DNA of 30,129 bases from Perkinsus olseni (Eukaryota; Perkinsozoa; Perkinsida), in assembly GCA_013115125.1 (NCBI GenBank), contig JABANN010000426.1:1-30129 (forward strand), read 5' to 3'. Under the pieces are notes generated by a model, which ran no database searches, was not told the DNA's origin, and was given only the letters and a program-made list of their open reading frames with translations. The translations under genes were made by a program, and so were the position numbers. Below, piece after piece: positions 27,511 through 30,129 of the stretch (within the stretch, counting starts at the first letter, position 1; every line of letters starts with the position of its first letter).

Positions 27511-28794
27511 ATGGACGTTAAAGAAGATGTCAGCACGGTTGAAGGCCAACCCGACCTGATCAACATTCGAGACTCGACTTACCGTCTTTCGAAGCCTCCT
27601 ACAGGAAATGTGTTTACCTGCTGGACAGTCCTAGCAAAGACCATGATAGGCACCGGCATGCTAACGCTGGCCTACGGCTTCTCGAAGTGTGGTTGGGTGC
27701 TGGGCTTCGTGCTACTCGCCTTTGCCGCAGCAGGCGCGGTCTTCACTCTGCATCTCCTGGGCTGCTTGGCTATGCGTTCCCCCACACGCCACGTCACTTT
27801 CTATACAATCGCCGAAGACTGTGCTCCCTGGTCTCGATGGATCGTCGACTTGGCCATCGCTGTCAAGTGCATTGGAGTCGGAATATCGTATATTCAAGTC
27901 TCGGCTGACACAATTTCATTAACCATAAACACATGGGCTAAGCACACGCTTAATCAGACTTCATTACGAGATGTCACTGTAGTACTGCTGGTCCTTCTTG
28001 TCTCCCCAATATGTCTCTCAAAGAGCATCTCACGCACCGTCGTCGTCAACGTCCTCGGCCTTGTCTCGGTTTGTTATGTTGTGATACTCAGTATTTGCAT
28101 GACCAAAGTGGATGCTCCAACTCACGCGTCGGTGCCATCGTCTTCTGGATTCATGAATGTTTTGTCTGTCTTTCCTACCTTTATCTTTGCTTTTACGTGT
28201 CACCAAAACATGTTCTTATGTGCTGAGGACCTCAAGGACAGGACTCAGAGGAAACTGGATATCGTTGCTTTTGGATCGGAGGCCGCCGCCCTCTCTCTTT
28301 ATATACCAGCAATTGTGTTCCCTTATTTGACATTTGGTAACACAATCTCCTCCAATTTCCTCCTGTCATACGATGCCGACAACTCAGCCGTCATGGTCGC
28401 TTATCTACTACTCGGGATAGCAGAAACGTGTGCCTTTCCTCTGCAGGCTCTTCCGGCAAGGAAGTCCCTCATAGTGCTCGCCCTGCGAGGGAAAGGCTTG
28501 TCACCGAAAGCCGAGTTGTACTCCCGTCTAGGGGTCGGAACGGCTATACTTTTGTTGACCATCGCGGTTGCCCTCAGCGTACATAGCTTGGGTGTCACTC
28601 TGTCGTTTGTTGGGGCAGTGGGCTCTAACACTATAACCTTCATAATGCCGTGCTTCCTCTACTGCATGACCATTCACAAGGCTGGATTGCCGAAGGGCGT
28701 CAAATGGGTGCTCGCTGCTGGGCTTTGTGTTATCGGTCTGATAATACTACCTCTATGCCTGTCATCGCTGATTTATGAGGTGGTTAACAAATGA
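27511..28794 (+). CDS. AAAP-family amino-acid transporter 2, intronless tandem paralogue
   Basis: 427 aa from the ATG at 27511 (MDVKEDVSTVEGQPDL), chosen because it aligns with the paralogue and follows CCCTTCAG by 7 nt; the frame extends further upstream without an ATG. It shares about four of five residues with transporter 1 over the first ~115 aligned residues, including TMIGTGML and YGFSKCGWVLGFVLL, WSRWIVDLAIAVKCIGVGIS and FPTFIFAFTCHQNMF. It diverges in the loop around residues 150-160 and in the tail. About 11 membrane segments. Same family role as its neighbour; divergence of the loops suggests different substrate or regulation. Confidence 0.92.
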   Translation: MDVKEDVSTVEGQPDLINIRDSTYRLSKPPTGNVFTCWTVLAKTMIGTGMLTLAYGFSKCGWVLGFVLLAFAAAGAVFTLHLLGCLAMRSPTRHVTFYTIAEDCAPWSRWIVDLAIAVKCIGVGISYIQVSADTISLTINTWAKHTLNQTSLRDVTVVLLVLLVSPICLSKSISRTVVVNVLGLVSVCYVVILSICMTKVDAPTHASVPSSSGFMNVLSVFPTFIFAFTCHQNMFLCAEDLKDRTQRKLDIVAFGSEAAALSLYIPAIVFPYLTFGNTISSNFLLSYDADNSAVMVAYLLLGIAETCAFPLQALPARKSLIVLALRGKGLSPKAELYSRLGVGTAILLLTIAVALSVHSLGVTLSFVGAVGSNTITFIMPCFLYCMTIHKAGLPKGVKWVLAAGLCVIGLIILPLCLSSLIYEVVNK

Positions 28795-29000
28795 ACAGAT
28801 TCCTGTCAGTAGTCACTGTAGCTACCATAGTAGTCTTTTCGGTCTTGTGACCTTCACATTCGTCGCTGCTGTGAGGTCACGTTCTTTTTGACACCTAGTC
28901 TCCATCGCCATTTGTCTTGTGTTGAGGTTTGATAAGTCGAACTCAAAGGGAACGCAAGATAGATGGAATAGCATTAGAAACATGCTCCGGCGTCAAGGCT

Positions 29001-29585
29001 TTATTTCTTGTACAACTGGCCGTAATCGCTGAAGTCGATCGTCATGCCATGACACTGAAAGTAACCTCATCCACACTCATCGCTTTTATGAACTCACCTG
29101 TTCCATAAAGGATGCGACGCCGCCGAGATCCTCCTCCAGTTTCTCCAGCATCATCTTCCTCGCGTCGGAGTCCGTAGTGTCCTGAGATCGACGCTATCAA
29201 GAAGGTGAACTTCTCGTACTTATTCACCCTGAGTGTATCCTTGGAAGTCAAATCGGTTGGATCAGTGTATTCAAATAACCGCCTCAAGTCTATCTCCGAG
29301 AAATATCTGGCAAAGATCAAGATCTTTGTGCGCGTGAGTTCTAAGCCCAGCGCCAAGAGCCGACTTAGACTGGCACCGATGTATCTAGTTTTCGATCGTA
29401 GAGAAATGCGGACATATCGTAGATATTGCCCGCCTTGCCCCAGCTGAGTTGGGGTGGCAGGTTTTCTGACTGCCTGCCTTCCTCGCGTTTCTCTCTGAAG
29501 GCCAGCCGGCGCAGTTTTGGGCATCCAAAGATTCTCGTGATGGTTTTCTGTATTCTCTTGCGGAGAGGATAGGCGAGGTGATTGA
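29001..29585 (-). CDS. 3' part of an unrecognised multi-exon gene C
   Basis: Exons on the minus strand: 29585-29371, 29293-29228, 29181-29098, 29054-29001, all phase-consistent and ending LYKK-stop; the 5' end lies upstream and is unresolved. The protein starts with a strongly basic stretch (LAYPLRKRIQKTITRIFGC, LRRLAFREKREEG), then LSWGKAGNIYDMSAFLYDRK, a segment DLRRLFEYTDPTDLTSKDTL, a helical EARKMM-type segment (DARKMMLEKLEEDLGGVASF) and MTIDFSDYGQLYKK. No family recognised. A phase-compatible first exon (MLNRHFSSRMPNHGLP, about 29890-29840) is possible. The first intron of the modelled part (29294-29370) starts inside the dispersed repeat. It converges with transporter 2, 206 nt away. 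Confidence 0.6.
29326..29375 (-). repeat. Dispersed repeat copy 3, in intron of gene C
   Basis: Read on the minus strand: TGCCAGTCTAAGTCGGCTCT, then TGGCGCTGGGCTTAGAACTC and GCGCACAA. It aligns to the Prp4-intron repeat with a 4-nt gap and mostly transitions. Here the intron donor (GTCTAAG at 29370) lies inside the repeat itself, so the repeat supplies the splice site. It has the same orientation relative to the host gene as the Prp4 copy. Confidence 0.6.
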
Positions 29586-30129
29586 CTTTTACGGGAGGCA
29601 GGTCAGGTGGTGGTCAAGCGTGGTGCTATGCCCATCTGGATTCGGTGCATAGCCTTCATGGAGTGATCGAGCTTGTGTTCATGTTGGTAGGGTTTGCACG
29701 AGGGTGCCTACTAGGCTCAATCACACAGGCTAGTCAATCACACACCAGCTGGTTCAACAACCTTTGTTGCAAAGATCCGTGACTGGAAAGTCTTTGAAGG
29801 TATAGGGCGTTGTAGTGTATAGCGGCTGTGGCAGTGGCTACGTGGTAGTCCGTGATTTGGCATGCGAGATGAGAAGTGTCTGTTGAGCATGGTGTTCGAC
29901 GCCGAGTCGAGTCGACTAGGCTTAATGAGGTCTGTTTGGCTGATCGGGTCGTAACCTCGTGGCGGTCGTTAACAGCGAGCAAGCGTTCACTGGTGTCGGA
30001 GTAGCCAGTCGGAGAGGTTTCTTCCTTTTGTACGACGCTAGAGTTTCTACGAGGTGGGGGGACCCGGAGTGGCTCGGGGTTTTGGAGTTTGATGGTCTTG
30101 ACGTAATCTCCTTACCCTAGCTACTCCCG
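29586..30129. other. Right-hand end of window, unresolved
   Basis: Probably contains the 5' exon(s) and promoter of gene C on the minus strand. Frames are short on both strands and no repeat or RNA gene was recognised. Confidence 0.35.

Overview
This is eukaryotic nuclear DNA, most likely from Perkinsus or a close relative (Perkinsozoa, the alveolate lineage beside dinoflagellates). I infer this from the gene style rather than from a species-diagnostic marker. Housekeeping genes are cut by many very short introns (mostly 42-60 nt, GT..AG, often with GTAGTA or GTAAG donors). Genes are packed 120-600 nt apart in same-strand runs. Several start codons lie a few to ~35 nt downstream of a pyrimidine-AG, as expected for spliced-leader trans-splicing, which is known in Perkinsus and dinoflagellates. 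Membrane transporters of families that are multi-copy in such protists (AAAP, SLC19) are present. There are no rRNA genes, complete tRNA genes, CRISPR arrays, viral elements or bacterial operon features.

Layout. 1-2.1 kb: no confident gene, some repeats, and possibly the first 15 codons of a gene leaving on the left. 2.1-5.7 kb (+): 18-exon PP2A scaffold subunit A. 6.05-8.94 kb (+): 15-exon U4/U6 snRNP protein Prp4. Six consecutive minus-strand genes then run from 20.7 down to 9.06 kb: an ESCRT-III subunit (Vps24/CHMP3), a Nup62/Nsp1-type FG nucleoporin, a triple-CCCH zinc-finger protein, an ankyrin-repeat protein with an acidic tail, and two small unrecognised multi-exon proteins. A 255-codon uninterrupted reading frame (+) diverges from Vps24. 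22.2-23.6 kb (-): intronless SLC19-type folate/thiamine carrier. 24.4-25.7 kb: a weak terminal exon and a composite inverted-repeat element. 25.7-28.8 kb (+): a tandem pair of intronless AAAP amino-acid transporters. 29.0-29.6 kb (-): the 3' part of an unrecognised gene.

The exon models were built by hand from family alignment, GT/AG sites and phase arithmetic. All multi-exon models close in frame (PP2A-A 637 aa, Prp4 574 aa, Nup62 612 aa, CCCH 639 aa, ankyrin 322 aa, Vps24 220 aa). The genes serve unrelated cell functions (phosphatase scaffolding, splicing, nuclear transport, endosomal sorting, nutrient uptake); their clustering looks like general compaction, not a pathway.

The most interesting signals concern introns. 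A ~52-nt dispersed repeat occurs three times: twice in the sense strand of introns of unrelated genes (Prp4 and the 29-kb gene) and once at 11.8 kb beside a matching splice-donor motif. It looks like an introner-type family. Two other introns carry tRNA-like T-arm/B-box sequence. In the nucleoporin every intron of the FG array cuts in the same phase at the same place in the repeat unit, so exon-intron units can duplicate without frame damage.
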